Below, piece by piece: positions 10,101 to 19,308 of a DNA stretch of 64,000 bases. The notes under the pieces were generated by a model. It saw only the letters and a list, made by a program, of their open reading frames with translations. It was not told the origin of the DNA and did not search any database. Both the position numbers and the translations under genes were made by a program. Location: contig NC_067204.1 in assembly GCF_026262505.1 (NCBI RefSeq), positions 21,855,300-21,919,299 on the forward strand, read 5' to 3'. The number at the start of each line of letters is the position of its first letter. Position 1 is the stretch's first letter. Source of the DNA: Trichomonas vaginalis G3 (taxonomy: Eukaryota; Parabasalia; Trichomonadida; Trichomonadidae).

Positions 10101-10731
10101 CGTCCAATCTTACAGTCTAATTCACAAAGACACAAAAGTGTGGATGTATTGTAAAATTGAATTGAACGATGAAAAATTGAATTTCGTTATTTGGCCGGAT
10201 TCGGATCCAAACAGCAAAATTGAAGGAAAAGATCCAGATGATGTTTTCAACCAATACAGGCTTCAACTACAGAGATTTTGTGGCCAACCTGTTACTTATA
10301 TTGATGGCCATGAAATGTATGGATTGACATCACCTTTAGTTAATATTTTGCTGCAGAATATGGAAGGAATTGATGAGTTAAATGGTTACCAGAAAAGGTA
10401 TTTTAGTTCTGTGATTCCTTTGACACAAAAATGGCCTGTCATTGGTCAGTTCGAGAAGGAACCAGAAGCAATGGTTATTGCGCAACCAAAAGCAACTGTT
10501 CAGACTGTTCCTCCAGCAAAATCAAGTGGAAATGTTATTCCAAGGAAGTTCAAGTTTAAGAAGAGAGTTTTCGGAGATTTACCTCCTCCTTTAGTTGTTG
10601 ATTTCGCTCCTTTAGCTGCTGACCAATCAAAGAGTTTGGCACTCGATTTCACTACTGGTCCTTTGACACAGAGTTTGGTCGACGCATTCAGTTACTGGTC
10701 TGATTTCTCTGATTTCTTACCAAAAGATTAA
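7192..10731 (+). CDS. Degenerate SNF2/CHD-like chromatin remodeller (1,179 aa)
   Basis: The layout follows SNF2-family ATPases. Residues ~111-130 occupy the Walker A position but read VLIDETKSIKY instead of the DEMGLGKT pattern. Residues 144-165 match motif Ia (PFLLIAQPKEISVWVEQLKYW) and 197-207 match motif III surroundings (YGIVITNYEQF). The DEAH box position (~219-228) reads VIADDPS. The helicase C lobe follows at ~350-490, with SGKVPVLSKLL, AFDTDWTPIED and QIYRLITSDSFEYVSF. Around 583-615, FWTEPRLQRYLQLFNLYGWGRWEKF looks like a SANT/SLIDE or CHD C-terminal region. The N-terminus is arginine-rich. Both ATP-binding motifs are lost while the fold and a long intact frame remain. I infer a non-catalytic nuclear scaffold derived from a remodeller, probably acting in chromatin. 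Confidence 0.75.
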   Translation: MRSRRRTAIEEGTESSREVEQRPGVRGSPRRAAQRAQSEASNTRIFLKTPMQPVKPDPPHKKLSTHVSLKLDHVFQYPPKQLKLPTTKAENIAANISKSSSAFLCSKWLQGTNCVLIDETKSIKYAAVSIFIEKIRSAYSKCPPFLLIAQPKEISVWVEQLKYWTSQSISVCTSDQSERDTITDQQLLLDVNPTSDYGIVITNYEQFINDRTIIPYRQWASVIADDPSPKMPLDGLFAFHKTFVGTEFFDEYPSLETFLEVPPDAAVDPSTVFIIKPEDAADDYLFEENFTPCPMAALQQAMYIELLQESSEKIRSENADIKDLCEFASKLRALSSHPFLATDTPCDIMTASGKVPVLSKLLSIQRNDGKKVAIFCNSNMVTALHTIMTECKTIYTQIEANSTENEANILIDDFNHQQGHRVIIVPANYASLCLEKFNGETVFAFDTDWTPIEDGKLIVKWHARNSKAQIYRLITSDSFEYVSFAFFWNNRDKKPSNFEIPEKSDKTELFNLIKDCYRLAYKHLDVVHQMPRMLFKEIRVLQYSDKTAFPQNSEPFLDEYWTMPEKHLSIHAPRQSRPLTPAQFWTEPRLQRYLQLFNLYGWGRWEKFQEFGRPEGDLQKLGVLFLKHLLKTVEEGDKIYPNVLILIKENNKFDQKRLLTSLAAWPSVFATAKVEPLLGDVENKRFFYRLIGEKTVTSPDDIDLSLFENDLDNRKIDDVKKLLFSAWEDGLNSLSEEDQKYIRNLIQIAKNKPVKSDKTDKKTSTLISLRSCKTKFDSSSHDKVLNTLMSYGFPSLEKFMQAAGLMMYSPESVQNYVDNIIGFCQTSSDDKKKFSDNFVKRIVKYHSQKIPLRVKLFEKVRECSTKFDEYSAEDIEFLTAVSSHGLGLWLNSPVLLCACRGQPTEAKLYNRVKLIFEETKRTKVIQRIPEDFKEKMPLRINDMMMLRNIGKIDKRFFNDKYVYPIDYHVSVQSYSLIHKDTKVWMYCKIELNDEKLNFVIWPDSDPNSKIEGKDPDDVFNQYRLQLQRFCGQPVTYIDGHEMYGLTSPLVNILLQNMEGIDELNGYQKRYFSSVIPLTQKWPVIGQFEKEPEAMVIAQPKATVQTVPPAKSSGNVIPRKFKFKKRVFGDLPPPLVVDFAPLAADQSKSLALDFTTGPLTQSLVDAFSYWSDFSDFLPKD

Positions 10732-11500
10732 TATTTATATATTATGTTTTTTTATTTTTTATTGTGTTGTTTATTTTTTTATATAAAATTTAAACTTTAT
10801 TCTTGTTGTTCTGATAAAACTTAATTTTTATAAGACTTTGGATCCCGCTATCATTATATCTGAAGAGCTTAAGAGGAAACTGTCTATTACAATATATATT
10901 TTTACAAATATAGAGGCATATTTAGAATTTATTTTAATAAAAAGAAAGCAATGCTATTACACAGGAAAAAGGAATTTAAAGTCCTAAAATAAGTGCACTT
11001 GTTGCTATGATGACAAATATATACTATGTAATTCTTCCAATGTCTAAGTATCAACTTACCAAGCATTAGTAATTATGATTTTGCTCTTAGAGTTGTGAAA
11101 ATAATTCTTCAGATATGCAGCTTAGTTTTTTTCACTCCTATTTCTCTGAATTTCTTGAGAGACAAATGATCAATAAGGAAGAGAATTCTTATTAAAATGA
11201 GCTGTTGTAAGTTTAATTTTTTCATGAAGATCATCTAATTGAAATCAATTATCACACCAAAATATTACCGATACACTTACCACTTTCTGACATTCTCTCA
11301 ATTTTTTGACATTCTAGTTTTTTATCCATTTTTTCTATGGTAAAAGGTCATTAACTTTGTTCGGGAAGAAACTATTTTAAATCACTACTTAGTACCTTAT
11401 ATTACTGTTATACTTTTTTGCAATAAAAATATATTGATATTATGGGAGCAAGTCAGAAAGTGCATCCTTAAAAGATACATTTTTTAAACAATTTCTTTAT
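10732..11500. other. Intergenic region, nothing recognised
   Basis: AT-rich spacer between two convergent genes. I see no ORF, RNA gene or strong repeat in it. It must hold both 3' untranslated ends. Confidence 0.6.
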
Positions 11501-12850
11501 TTATTCAAACAAACAATTAAATTTTTTATTTTTAATAAATTCTATGTAGTCTTCACGAGTTCCATTAGGATTTCCAAGCTGCCAATCTATCAAATCATCA
11601 ACATGTGTCTGAAATCCTTTTCCAAGTTTAACACCGAGTAAATTTGCCAAATCTTTTCCATTAATCAAGCATTTCATGTCGTAACATGTTGCAAGACCTT
11701 GTTCTCTGATGAAGTTATATAACACATTCTCACATTTTTCATATTCTGCCTGATCAAAAATTAAAAACTTAATAAAAGGCCAAATTGGACCTATTTCTCT
11801 TATCCAGTGACCAACAATTCTTCTGTCGAGTTTAATTGTGTTAGCTCTCAAAGCTCCTTTAACTAAAATATTAGCTTCGTGAGCATATTTTGTTAGAAAT
11901 TTCAAATATCTGCAAATTGTACATTCTATTGGCGGTATTTTTGTCTTTGGATGTTCTGGATCTGGTACTGGTTCTTCGTTGTAGATTGGAAACAAGATTG
12001 CACCTAATTGAATTGGAATAACAAATTCTTTAGGAGAACGTTGAGTTACGATTGAAAGTCTCTCTCGTGCTTGTAATGGGTCTATGGAATATCTGTGGAA
12101 AGGGTCAAAAATTGTTTCAAAAAAGCCGATTTTGATTATTAAGTCAACAAACTCAATAAATCCGTCCATCCTTATGATTTTGATGATCTCTGATGCAATT
12201 CTTTCTTTGGAAACCCTTTGTTCGAAATCAGAAAGGTGTAATTTGGCAATTTCAAGTAAATTTTCATCAATTTTGTATCCATAGCGAACATGGAATCTAA
12301 TTGATCTTATAATTCTAAGAGGATCCTCTGTAAATGTAACATCTGGAGATATTGGCGTTCTAATAACTTGATTTTTAAGATCTTGGATTCCGCCAACGAA
12401 ATCTTCGACTTTAGAATCTGTAATATTGTAAAATAGAGCATTAATAGATAGGTCACGATGTTGAGCGTCAGTTAAAGCGGTTGCAACCAAATTTTCTCCT
12501 CTTAGATTGCAAATATCGATCCATGCAGATCCATATATACAAACTCGAACAGTTTTCATGAATTTGGCTTGTTTAGGATTCTCTTCGAATACGACTATCT
12601 TTGTTGCTTTTTTCGGATATTGTTCTGCAAGTTGCAAAGCGAATTCTTCAGATGTACAGCCTTCAACACAGATATCTATGTCATCACATTCCTTATTAAG
12701 CAGTTTATCTCGTACCCAGCCTCCTGCAACGCGGCAAACAACCTTATTTCCGAAATGATCACCTGCAGATCTGATTTTATCAAATATAACTGATTCGTTT
12801 TTAGTAAGGAGTTCGCCACTTTCAAGAAGTGCAATGTTTTGTTCAATCAT
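11501..12850 (-). CDS. CCA-adding enzyme (tRNA nucleotidyltransferase)
   Basis: This 449-residue protein adds or repairs the 3'-terminal CCA of tRNAs from CTP and ATP. It is a class II nucleotidyltransferase of the poly(A) polymerase head domain family. Visible motifs are the GGWVRDKLL strand (residues 43-51), the metal-binding DDID pair (56-59), the basic DPLRIIRSIRFHVRYGYKID segment near 180-200 (motif C/D region) and SKERIASEI near 216, typical of the class II neck. The C-terminal ~200 residues match the body and tail in length and helical character. The ATG start gives the usual length for eukaryotic enzymes. No mitochondrial-type leader is obvious, as expected for a parabasalid without mitochondrial DNA. 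Confidence 0.92.
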   Translation of the reverse strand: MIEQNIALLESGELLTKNESVIFDKIRSAGDHFGNKVVCRVAGGWVRDKLLNKECDDIDICVEGCTSEEFALQLAEQYPKKATKIVVFEENPKQAKFMKTVRVCIYGSAWIDICNLRGENLVATALTDAQHRDLSINALFYNITDSKVEDFVGGIQDLKNQVIRTPISPDVTFTEDPLRIIRSIRFHVRYGYKIDENLLEIAKLHLSDFEQRVSKERIASEIIKIIRMDGFIEFVDLIIKIGFFETIFDPFHRYSIDPLQARERLSIVTQRSPKEFVIPIQLGAILFPIYNEEPVPDPEHPKTKIPPIECTICRYLKFLTKYAHEANILVKGALRANTIKLDRRIVGHWIREIGPIWPFIKFLIFDQAEYEKCENVLYNFIREQGLATCYDMKCLINGKDLANLLGVKLGKGFQTHVDDLIDWQLGNPNGTREDYIEFIKNKKFNCLFE

Positions 12851-13220
12851 TTATTAAAACTACTTCAAAATTCTGCCAAGAAAAAAATCTCTTGAATACG
12901 ATTATTTTTGATTCAAATGTTTTAAAGCTTCCAGAAATGAGGTCAATACTATTATAAAAACATTTTTAATTCTATTTTCTTAACTGACCGCAAACCTTGA
13001 GTTGTGCTGTATCATATTATCATATGTAAGTTAAGGGTCCACCGTACATTATTGTTATCATCTTTATCTTGAAAGAAAAAATGTGAATAATTGTTATCGT
13101 CTTTAACTTGAATCAATTTATTGGAGCTTATTCGTTGACAAAATCTAAACAGAATATAAATATGATGTAGATATCTATGATTTCATTTGGCCGGACCGTG
13201 GAATGTTAAATGCAATCAAA
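12851..13220. other. Intergenic region with a short direct repeat
   Basis: The only structure I see is an imperfect direct repeat of about 23 bp built on ATTGTTATCRTCTTTAWCTTGAA, at about 13,049-13,071 and 13,089-13,111. No ORF or RNA gene is evident. Confidence 0.5.
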
Positions 13221-13436
13221 CTCCGGTTGAAATATGGGTGGCTGTAAAAAAACCAGCATGCCTCAAAAATTGAAAGGAATGATGTATTTTCGACGATTGA
13301 ATAGCAGAAATTAGACGATATATTTCGAAAAATGGACGATAAAATGGCAGATTTATGAAGAATTTAGAAGTCCATTGAAAAGTATTCAATATTTGAGTCA
13401 ACTATGAGTTTTTTTTTCTCCCTCAATCAGACCTTA
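13221..13436. repeat. MITE-like inverted-repeat element, copy 1
   Basis: The interior reads CATGCCTCAAAAATTGA near the left side, with a reversed counterpart TTCAATATTTGAG near the right. The ends resemble GGTTGAAATATGG and the complement of CAATCAGACCTTA. It is a diverged relative of the element at 13,627-13,860. It has no coding capacity, so it is probably a non-autonomous DNA element. Boundaries are approximate. Confidence 0.45.
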
Positions 13437-13626
13437 TTCACTCTAACTTTTATTCACTTCACCAACTTTTTTTGAGATATAAATTGTGAGCAAGAAAAAT
13501 ATGTTACTTCACTTCACCGAATTTGAGCTGATCAATTCACTTTTTAACAAATTGAATCACTTTTGCTCTCAACAAGGCAATCAGTTACATAATCATTTAA
13601 ATAATTTTCATAGTTGCAAAATGATA

Positions 13627-13860
13627 TAAGGTTGGGTTGAAAAATGGAGGGCTTCAAAAAAACTCGTACATGCCTCAAAAATTGAGAGGAATGACAGATT
13701 TTCGACGATAGGTTGCGTAAAGTGAACAATAGGTTTTGTAAAGTGAACGATAGGATGACAGATTTTTGACGATAGGATTGAGAAAGTATATTGAAAAGTA
13801 TTCAATTTTTGAGGCATGTACGAGTTTTTTTTTAATGTACGAGTTTTCAACCAGACCTTA
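13627..13860. repeat. MITE-like inverted-repeat element, copy 2
   Basis: The left end TAAGGTTGGGTTGAAAAA pairs with the right end, which reads TAAGGTCTGGTTGAAAAC on the other strand. Inside them CTCGTACATGCCTCAAAAATT also has an inverted partner near 13,803-13,830. The element is about 234 bp, non-coding, and related to 13,221-13,436. No convincing target-site duplication was found. Confidence 0.55.
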
Positions 13861-13895
13861 CGTCATCTCTTATAAAAAAATTTCAACATTCAATT

Positions 13896-14026
13896 ACTAC
13901 ATATATAAATTGCCCTGGCTGCGCCCAGAAACGAAAAATAACTACTAAGCCACTTCTGAAAATTCACGAATTCCTTACATGAATTTTTCACAGAAATGAC
14001 GCAGCCACGGCAATTTATTAAGTAGT
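13896..14026. repeat. 131-bp imperfect palindrome
   Basis: ACTACATATATAAATTGCC at the left end pairs with GGCAATTTATTAAGTAGT at the right, and GGCTGCG with CGCAGCC just inside. This may be a small MITE or the outer edge of the mobile-element stack, since the first Polinton-type gene begins shortly downstream. DNA from 14,027 to 14,302 is AT-rich with several short GC stems (for example GCCGCTAAGCGGC) of the kind seen between Polinton genes. Confidence 0.5.
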
Positions 14027-14099
14027 GAAATCATAAATTTTAACATTTACTTTTCACGTACACATATATAAAATAAAAAAATAAATAAAAAATAAATTA

Positions 14100-15412
14100 A
14101 GGTTAGTTTTTTAGGACAAACGGCTTAAGGTTAGTTTTTAAAGGTAATGTTTTCGTTAACGAAAGGCGTAAATTTTTAAAAGACCCCTACGGGGTCATGA
14201 GCCACTTTGTGGCTTAGGTGAGATCTCACCCGATTTCTCACCTAGCCGCTAAGCGGCGAGACCTTGAGGGTCTGATGTTTTCACTGATAGCTTTCTATGT
14301 TTTCATGAGATCCTACGGATCATCTCGTCGCTAAGCGACTTAATTTTCATCATTATTTTTTCCCTTACTTCCTCGTCATTTTCTTTTTCAAGTTTCTTTT
14401 TGTAATACCTAATTAAATTACCTTTATTATAAACTTCTTTATTTCTTAAATAGCTTTCGTGAGATTGTTTATTTTTTGCTGCTTTACGTTCTTCATCAGT
14501 TTTATATTTTCGAGGTCTTCCGCTCATTTTACAGAAAATAAAAATTTTATTTTTCATTAATTTGATTTTTTATTTTCTACATAAAAGATATGGAAAATAT
14601 ACCTGCTGAAATTTTGAACAAAAACATTTTCGAACTTTCGGAGGAAGAATTGCAAAAATATATTCCTGATTTTGAGAATTTCGAGAATGATTATGAGGAC
14701 ATGTGGGATTATGTGCTAGAAGTGAAGGATAAACATGGGGAGGATGATACAACATTCACGGTTAAAAAGTTTTTGGGTTATTACTTACCAGAAGCGGGAT
14801 TTATTCCAGAACCACCACCTCCACCAGAAAGGGAGGAAGTAAAACCAAAAAGTGCCGACGATTTCAAATATTTAAACTATGTGAAGAATGTGAAGAGGGT
14901 TAAGGACGATAGCGAACTACTGAGATTGAGAGTCGAAAACGATAAATTGAAAAAAGAAAATAGGGAGTTAAAGAATAGATTAAAAGAGGAATTAAAGAAA
15001 GAGGTTGATTATAGGATAGATTATAAACATTATCTACAATCGTTTTATAACGAAGGTGCGGAATTTATGGAAAAATTAGAACCTAAGGAGGAAAATAAAA
15101 TTGATGTAAGAAATTATAAACAGTGGAAAGCGTTAAATTCAGACGATAACCAAAAAACGTTATCGTATGATAAGTGGGATGTGTTTATGCGAAATCCTTA
15201 TGAAAACGTTTTGGAGTTAAGAGATTTAACATCAACGGGGAGGAAGACAATATTTCCTTTATTGAAAGAATGGATTGAAGAATATTTAGGTCAAACGTCT
15301 GCAGAAAATAAATACATGTTCTGCTTTAGGGTTAATTATAAATGGCATTCTAAACCATTAACACCCGAATTATTTAGAGAGTTAAAAGAAAAATTTACTT
15401 ATGAAAACTTTT
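14100..15412. mobile_element. Polinton X, left fragment (partial fossil)
   Basis: Two genes with Polinton-like layout sit here: a small basic protein on the - strand and a 274-residue protein on the + strand. Short GC hairpins between genes match those next to the X genes at 55,400-58,300, which lie in the same orientation. I therefore treat both as parts of one Polinton family, now separated by about 40 kb. The left limit is uncertain. The right limit is the sharp start of the 466-bp inverted repeat. The genes kept look whole, but the element as a whole is broken and partial. Confidence 0.5.
14303..14527 (-). CDS. Small basic protein of Polinton X (74 aa)
   Basis: The protein begins MSGRPRKYKTDEERKAAKNK and is strongly basic and helical throughout, with an AT-hook-like GRPRK near its start. 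That composition suggests binding to DNA. It diverges from the 274-residue gene across a short AT-rich spacer, and GC hairpins lie on its downstream side. I do not recognise a named family. Confidence 0.6.
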   Translation of the reverse strand: MSGRPRKYKTDEERKAAKNKQSHESYLRNKEVYNKGNLIRYYKKKLEKENDEEVREKIMMKIKSLSDEMIRRIS

Positions 15413-15414
15413 GA
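14590..15414 (+). CDS. Unknown Polinton X protein with coiled coil (274 aa)
   Basis: An acidic N-terminus is followed by a short proline run (PEPPPPPE, residues ~74-81). A heptad-like charged coiled coil spans residues ~112-140 (LRLRVENDKLKKENRELKNRLKEE). A C-terminal globular part includes KQWKALNSDDNQKTLSYDKWDVFMRNP. Its coding end coincides with the start of the 466-bp inverted repeat. It is probably a virion or replication-associated protein of the fossil, but its function is not known. Confidence 0.55.
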   Translation: MENIPAEILNKNIFELSEEELQKYIPDFENFENDYEDMWDYVLEVKDKHGEDDTTFTVKKFLGYYLPEAGFIPEPPPPPEREEVKPKSADDFKYLNYVKNVKRVKDDSELLRLRVENDKLKKENRELKNRLKEELKKEVDYRIDYKHYLQSFYNEGAEFMEKLEPKEENKIDVRNYKQWKALNSDDNQKTLSYDKWDVFMRNPYENVLELRDLTSTGRKTIFPLLKEWIEEYLGQTSAENKYMFCFRVNYKWHSKPLTPELFRELKEKFTYENF

Positions 15415-15878
15415 GACGATACCATGTGAGGTGAATTTTTCCCATACCACGATCGTCCTTTTGAACAGTATGCAGTGGCAAAGGTTGATATTCAGACCTG
15501 ATCTTTTAGGGGCAGATGCGCTATATATGTGCGCATCTAAAAGTGTAGCAATGAATGGAAAATATTTTTGGACCCAAGTTATTCACATTATAAATTTATC
15601 AAAAGTCAATATTTAGATCAAATATTCTTATGCGCATATTATATAGCCTTTATATAACAATATTATATATATAATATATGAATATCTCACAACTTATAGT
15701 ATGACATCTTATATAACTAATTCAAATATCGAAATATGAATATAAAAATTGTGTCACGATATATTATTGGTGAGTTTATGAATGAGTAGAGTACTATTAT
15801 AAAGAAATATTAGAGTTTTATTCAAGTTGAGATGTGATTGCGAATGTCTTCTTGTTCTTTCGGCGAATGCAGCGAGAG
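15413..15878 (+). repeat. 466-bp inverted repeat, left copy (element E terminus)
   Basis: This block is nearly identical, inverted, to 54,903-55,368; both are 466 bp and both begin GAGACGATACCATGTGAGG on the side facing the Polinton X genes. A diverged form of the same end (CATGTGAGGTGAA, then CATAC, CGAT, CCTTTTG at matching spacing) lies at 59,872, facing a C2-domain gene. I read these as termini of an element E whose outer ends abut unrelated genes. The alternative is that they are terminal repeats of Polinton X itself. No target-site duplication is evident at the outer ends. The inner end runs directly into a hairpin array. Confidence 0.65.
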
Positions 15879-17530
15879 AATAAGTCTATTGATCATGGTA
15901 AGTGCACATATGATGCTATAGTGCACTTATCATGATCAATAGAGAATTCTCTCGAAATTGCACCAAAGTCATCGCAAGTGCATTCTCCAATCACAAATGC
16001 ACTTGCGATGATTCAAAATTGCGAGTGTCTGCTGCTCCAGTCCAAAGAAGCAGCAGACGCCCGCAATGCGAACCAAAGTTCCTCAGAAAGGCCAAGAAGG
16101 GGGCCCTTTCTCGAGGTCAGGACCCCCTTCTTGGCTTTCTAGAGCTGTATTTTAAATGCTTTTGCCGAATCTCAGGGAGAAGCGCCGTGATTTGGAGGAT
16201 CTCCTGAGATTCGGCAAAGTAGATTGTAAGCGGGGCTATGGCCTTAGCAGAGGTCATAGCCTGTGTATTTCTTTCTTTCAGGGCCGAAATGAGAGGAGAT
16301 CGTCAATGATGTGGACGATCTCCCTCAAAATCGGCCCTGAGGATGTATTGTGCGGGCTCTGGCCTTTGCTAGGGCCAGAGCTTCGTGTTTGGATGTTCCC
16401 AGGGCCGGATTCCTCTCCTGCCGCCCTAGATCAGGACGGCATTTGAGAAAGCCGGCCCTGAGTATTTAAAGCGAAGCCCTGGCCTTTGCTAGGGCCAGAG
16501 CTTCGTGTTTGGATGTTCCCAGGGCCGGATTCCTCTCCTGCCGCCCTAGATCAGGACGGCATTTGAGAAAGCCGGCCCTGAGTATTTAAAGCGAAGCCCT
16601 GGCCTTTGCTAGGGCCAGAGCTTCGTATTTGGATGTTCCCAGGGCCGGATTCCTCTCCTGCCGCCCGGGATAAGGGCGGCATTTGGAGAAGCCGGCCCTG
16701 TGGATTTAAAACGAAGCCCTGGCCTTTGCTAGGGCCAGAGCTTCGTGTTTGGATGTTCCCAGGGCCGGATTCCTCTCCTGCCGCCCTAGATCAGGACGGC
16801 ATTTGAGAAAGCCGGCCCTGAGTATTTAAAGCGAAGCCCTGGCCTTTGCTAGGGCCAGAGCTTCGTATTTGGATGTTCCCAGGGCCGGATTCCTCTCCTG
16901 CCGCCCGGGATAAGGGCGGCATTTGGAGAAGCCGGCCCTGTGGATTTAAAACGAAGCCCTGGCCTTTGCTAGGGCCAGAGCTTCGTATTTGGATGTTCCC
17001 AGGGCTGGATTCCGCTCCTGCCGCCCTAGATCAGGACGGCATTTGGGAAAACCGGCCCTGGGGAATGTAAGCGAAGCTCTGGCCTTTGCTAGGGCCAGAG
17101 CCTGTATATTTCTTTCTTGCAGGGCCGAGATGAGAGGAGATCGTCAACGACGTGGACGATCTCCCTCAAAATCGGCCCTGCGGATTGTACTTGCAAGCTC
17201 TGGCCTCGGGAAAGGCCAGAGCTTCGTAGGGACGTTCTCTCGGGACTGGATTCCTCTCCGGCCGCCCCGAATCAGGGCGGTCTTTGAGGAAGCCGGCCCC
17301 GAGGATGGTATGCGAAGCTCTGGCTTTTCCTGAGGCCAGAGCTTGTAATTTTCATTCAAAGCCAAGTTCCTCTCGGATCGTGCCTAATGAGGACGACCGT
17401 CGAGGAACTTGGCTTTGAGGAGATGAATTGCGAACTCTGGCCTCGATGAAGGCCAGAGTTTTTAAAGGAATGTTTTGATGGGATGAGCCTATGCTCAGTA
17501 AGCTCGTCCCATCAAAACATTCGTTTAAAA
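15879..17530. repeat. GC-rich hairpin array 1
   Basis: A chain of hairpins stands out by its GC content from the AT-rich surroundings. Two kinds alternate. One is a short stem such as GCTCTGGCC-loop-GGGCCAGAGC. The other is a larger nested stem such as CAGGGCCGG...CCGGCCCTG enclosing GCCGCCC...GGACGGC. At 17,369-17,415 the large type becomes AGCCAAGTTCCTC...GAGGAACTTGGCT, with both arms changed together. The chain begins within the end of the 466-bp repeat, sharing CGAGAGAAT as an outer stem, and ends with a stem at about 17,469-17,522. ORF fragments inside appear to be by-products of the repeats. Confidence 0.85.
16351..17070. repeat. Six tandem 120-bp GC-rich hairpin units
   Basis: CTTCGTRTTTGGATGTTCCC recurs exactly every 120 bases at 16,381, 16,501, 16,621, 16,741, 16,861 and 16,981. 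Each unit contains one short and one large nested hairpin. Two subtypes alternate irregularly (CCCTAGATCAGGACGG against CCCGGGATAAGGGCGG). The loop-side change is matched on both arms in the second subtype. Confidence 0.95.
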
Positions 17531-18877
17531 ATTGAATAAGAAATTATCGTATGCATTGAAAAATTAAAACAATAAATATGAATAAGAATACTATATAATA
17601 AGAATATGATAAAATAAACATAAAATTGAATAAAAATTTCAAAAAAAAATCAAAATTTGAAATTTGAAAGAAAAAATAACAATTTTGATATGAAAAATAG
17701 AGATTTGAAAAAATCTAGATTTGAATAGTATGAGTATTTAGAATCTTAATAATATGGCATTCCAAACGGGAACCGCGGTTGGTTACCATGGATTTCCGTC
17801 ACCGGTCACATTTTAAAGAGTTTTTAAGCCTTATAAAAATATGCTTTGTAAATCATTTTTTGTAAATCGGCAAAAATTTGGTAATTTTCTTCAACTAATA
17901 AATCTGCGAATAGCATTTATAATACAAGAACAATCTTTTAAAATGCGTTTGATTCATTTTTGTATAATTTCATATAGGCACATATATTCTTCCGGGACTT
18001 TCCGTGATTTTACCGTAAAATCATTAGTTTACACCAATTTTCCCGTATTTTGAAGAGTAGGTGCCAAAAGTGCTTACTCTTAAACAACCGTCGGATTTCC
18101 GGGTGAAATCGTGACACACTTTCGTCTTTCGTAGGCAGTGGTGGTTGTTACAAAAGGTAACTTCGAATGTAGCGTGAAATCTGCAAAAAAAATTCTGAAA
18201 TTTGAATGGAGAACACAAAAATTGAATAGTTTACGTCAATAAAAAAGAGAAAAATGAAGCCAATGTGTCTCGAACCTAGGACTTAGAGCAGCAATCCCAC
18301 TGTTTATAACATTACACTACATGCATCTCTCACCTCAGTGAATGAGATCAACTATATGATAACTTTTTCCCCATTATATTCTTGTGGAAAAGTGACAAAT
18401 AGCAACTTTGACCCTCTCTCGTATTTTGAATAGTTTACTGCACTTTTTCGTAAAATTGAGTTACGGGAATCCGCAAAATTTCCGGACCTCATTTTTCATA
18501 GAATATAATAATAATATTTGATAAAAAGATATATTATTTATATTTTTGATTTTTGAATTACGGAAAAAGTGAATTGATAACTTGATTTTTTTATATGGTT
18601 AATTTTTCAAATGATATTATGAAGATCTAAAATATTAAAAGTAAAAAATTGAATTACGGAAAAAGTGAGGTCAAAAGTGAAATAAATTTGCAGAACAATT
18701 TTCATTGAAATAAGCTTTATTTTTCATTATTAATAACAATGCAAAAAAAATATTTATCACGGGTTCAAAATTTAAAATTAAATATTTTAATAATTTACAT
18801 CTTATTCTTTATTTTATATTTAACCCGTGAAAATATCATTTAAAAATTGAATATATTCAAAAAGCTTTATTTTTATT
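17531..18877. other. AT-rich non-coding region before the hAT1 transposase
   Basis: The first ~230 bp match, diverged, the AT-rich stretch at 58,621-58,900 that follows the second GC array, so they belong to the array element. The rest may be the 5' part of hAT1. An inverted repeat lies at about 18,750-18,838 (CACGGGTTCAAAATTTAAAAT and its partner). On the - strand near 18,262-18,345 there are sequences resembling tRNA A and B boxes (TAGTGTAATG, GGTTCGAGAC), but the arms do not fold as a tRNA. Confidence 0.45.
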
Positions 18878-19089
18878 ATGACTGCATGGGATCCTCATGT
18901 ATATGATGAGTGGATTCCATTTAAGAAGACGAAATATCCACCAACTCCTGAAACATTGGAAACAAAGTGTGGAAAAAATGTTTCACTACGATCGGCTATT
19001 ATGAGAATGAGCCTAATCAATCAGACAAAGGAAGGCTCTTTACATACTGTGCCGAATGTAGTGAAACATTAGTTCAAGGGCAGTTCGTG
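18878..19089 (+). pseudogene. hAT1 transposase, N-terminal part with BED-type finger
   Basis: The frame beginning MTAWDPHVYDEWIPFKKTKY changes to a second frame around 18,960-18,990 that reads GYYENEPNQSDKGRLFTYCAECSETL. The C-x2-C of that segment together with the later DHKC in the middle part resembles a BED zinc finger, the usual DNA-binding N-terminus of hAT transposases. The last 91 bases are repeated at 22,012-22,102 because LTE1 inserted here. The frameshift and the insertion make it non-functional. Confidence 0.6.
18999..19089 (+). repeat. LTE1 target duplication, left copy (91 bp)
   Basis: The 91 bases from TTATGAGAATGAGCC to GGGCAGTTCGTG recur without a difference at 22,012-22,102. 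The two copies directly abut the two ends of LTE1, so they are a target-site duplication. Confidence 0.95.
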
Positions 19090-19308
19090 GAAACAATAAG
19101 AATTACCGAAAAAGTGACAAAACATCAAAAACAGGGAGGGGGTCTCAATTTTTATTACTTATATTATTTTACAATATTTATATAAATACTCTTTATAATA
19201 TATTTTACTATAAAATTATACCTCAAATTCAAATATTTAAAATATTATTTACATAATTATCTCAAAATTATATTTTTATATATTATTTTTCATATGTATA
19301 AATCATAT

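Noticed and set aside
15413-15616. Small gene within the 466-bp repeat (frame with TIPCEVNFSHTTIVLLNSMQ)
   Set aside because: The frame is short, depends on the junction for its start on each side and has no recognisable domain. It more likely reflects an open stretch in the repeat.
16156-17333. Open frames across the GC-rich array encoding repeats such as MLGPELRIWMFPGPDSSPAA
   Set aside because: They follow the 120-bp repeat exactly, lie within hairpin arms, and have counterparts on the other strand. They are by-products of repeat structure and GC content, not supported as genes.
15879-17530. CRISPR array
   Set aside because: The repeats are tandem hairpins without unique spacers, the DNA is eukaryotic, and no cas gene is present.
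18262-18345. Possible tRNA-like sequence on the - strand
   Set aside because: TAGTGTAATG and GGTTCGAGAC recall tRNA boxes, but the arms cannot be folded into a cloverleaf.
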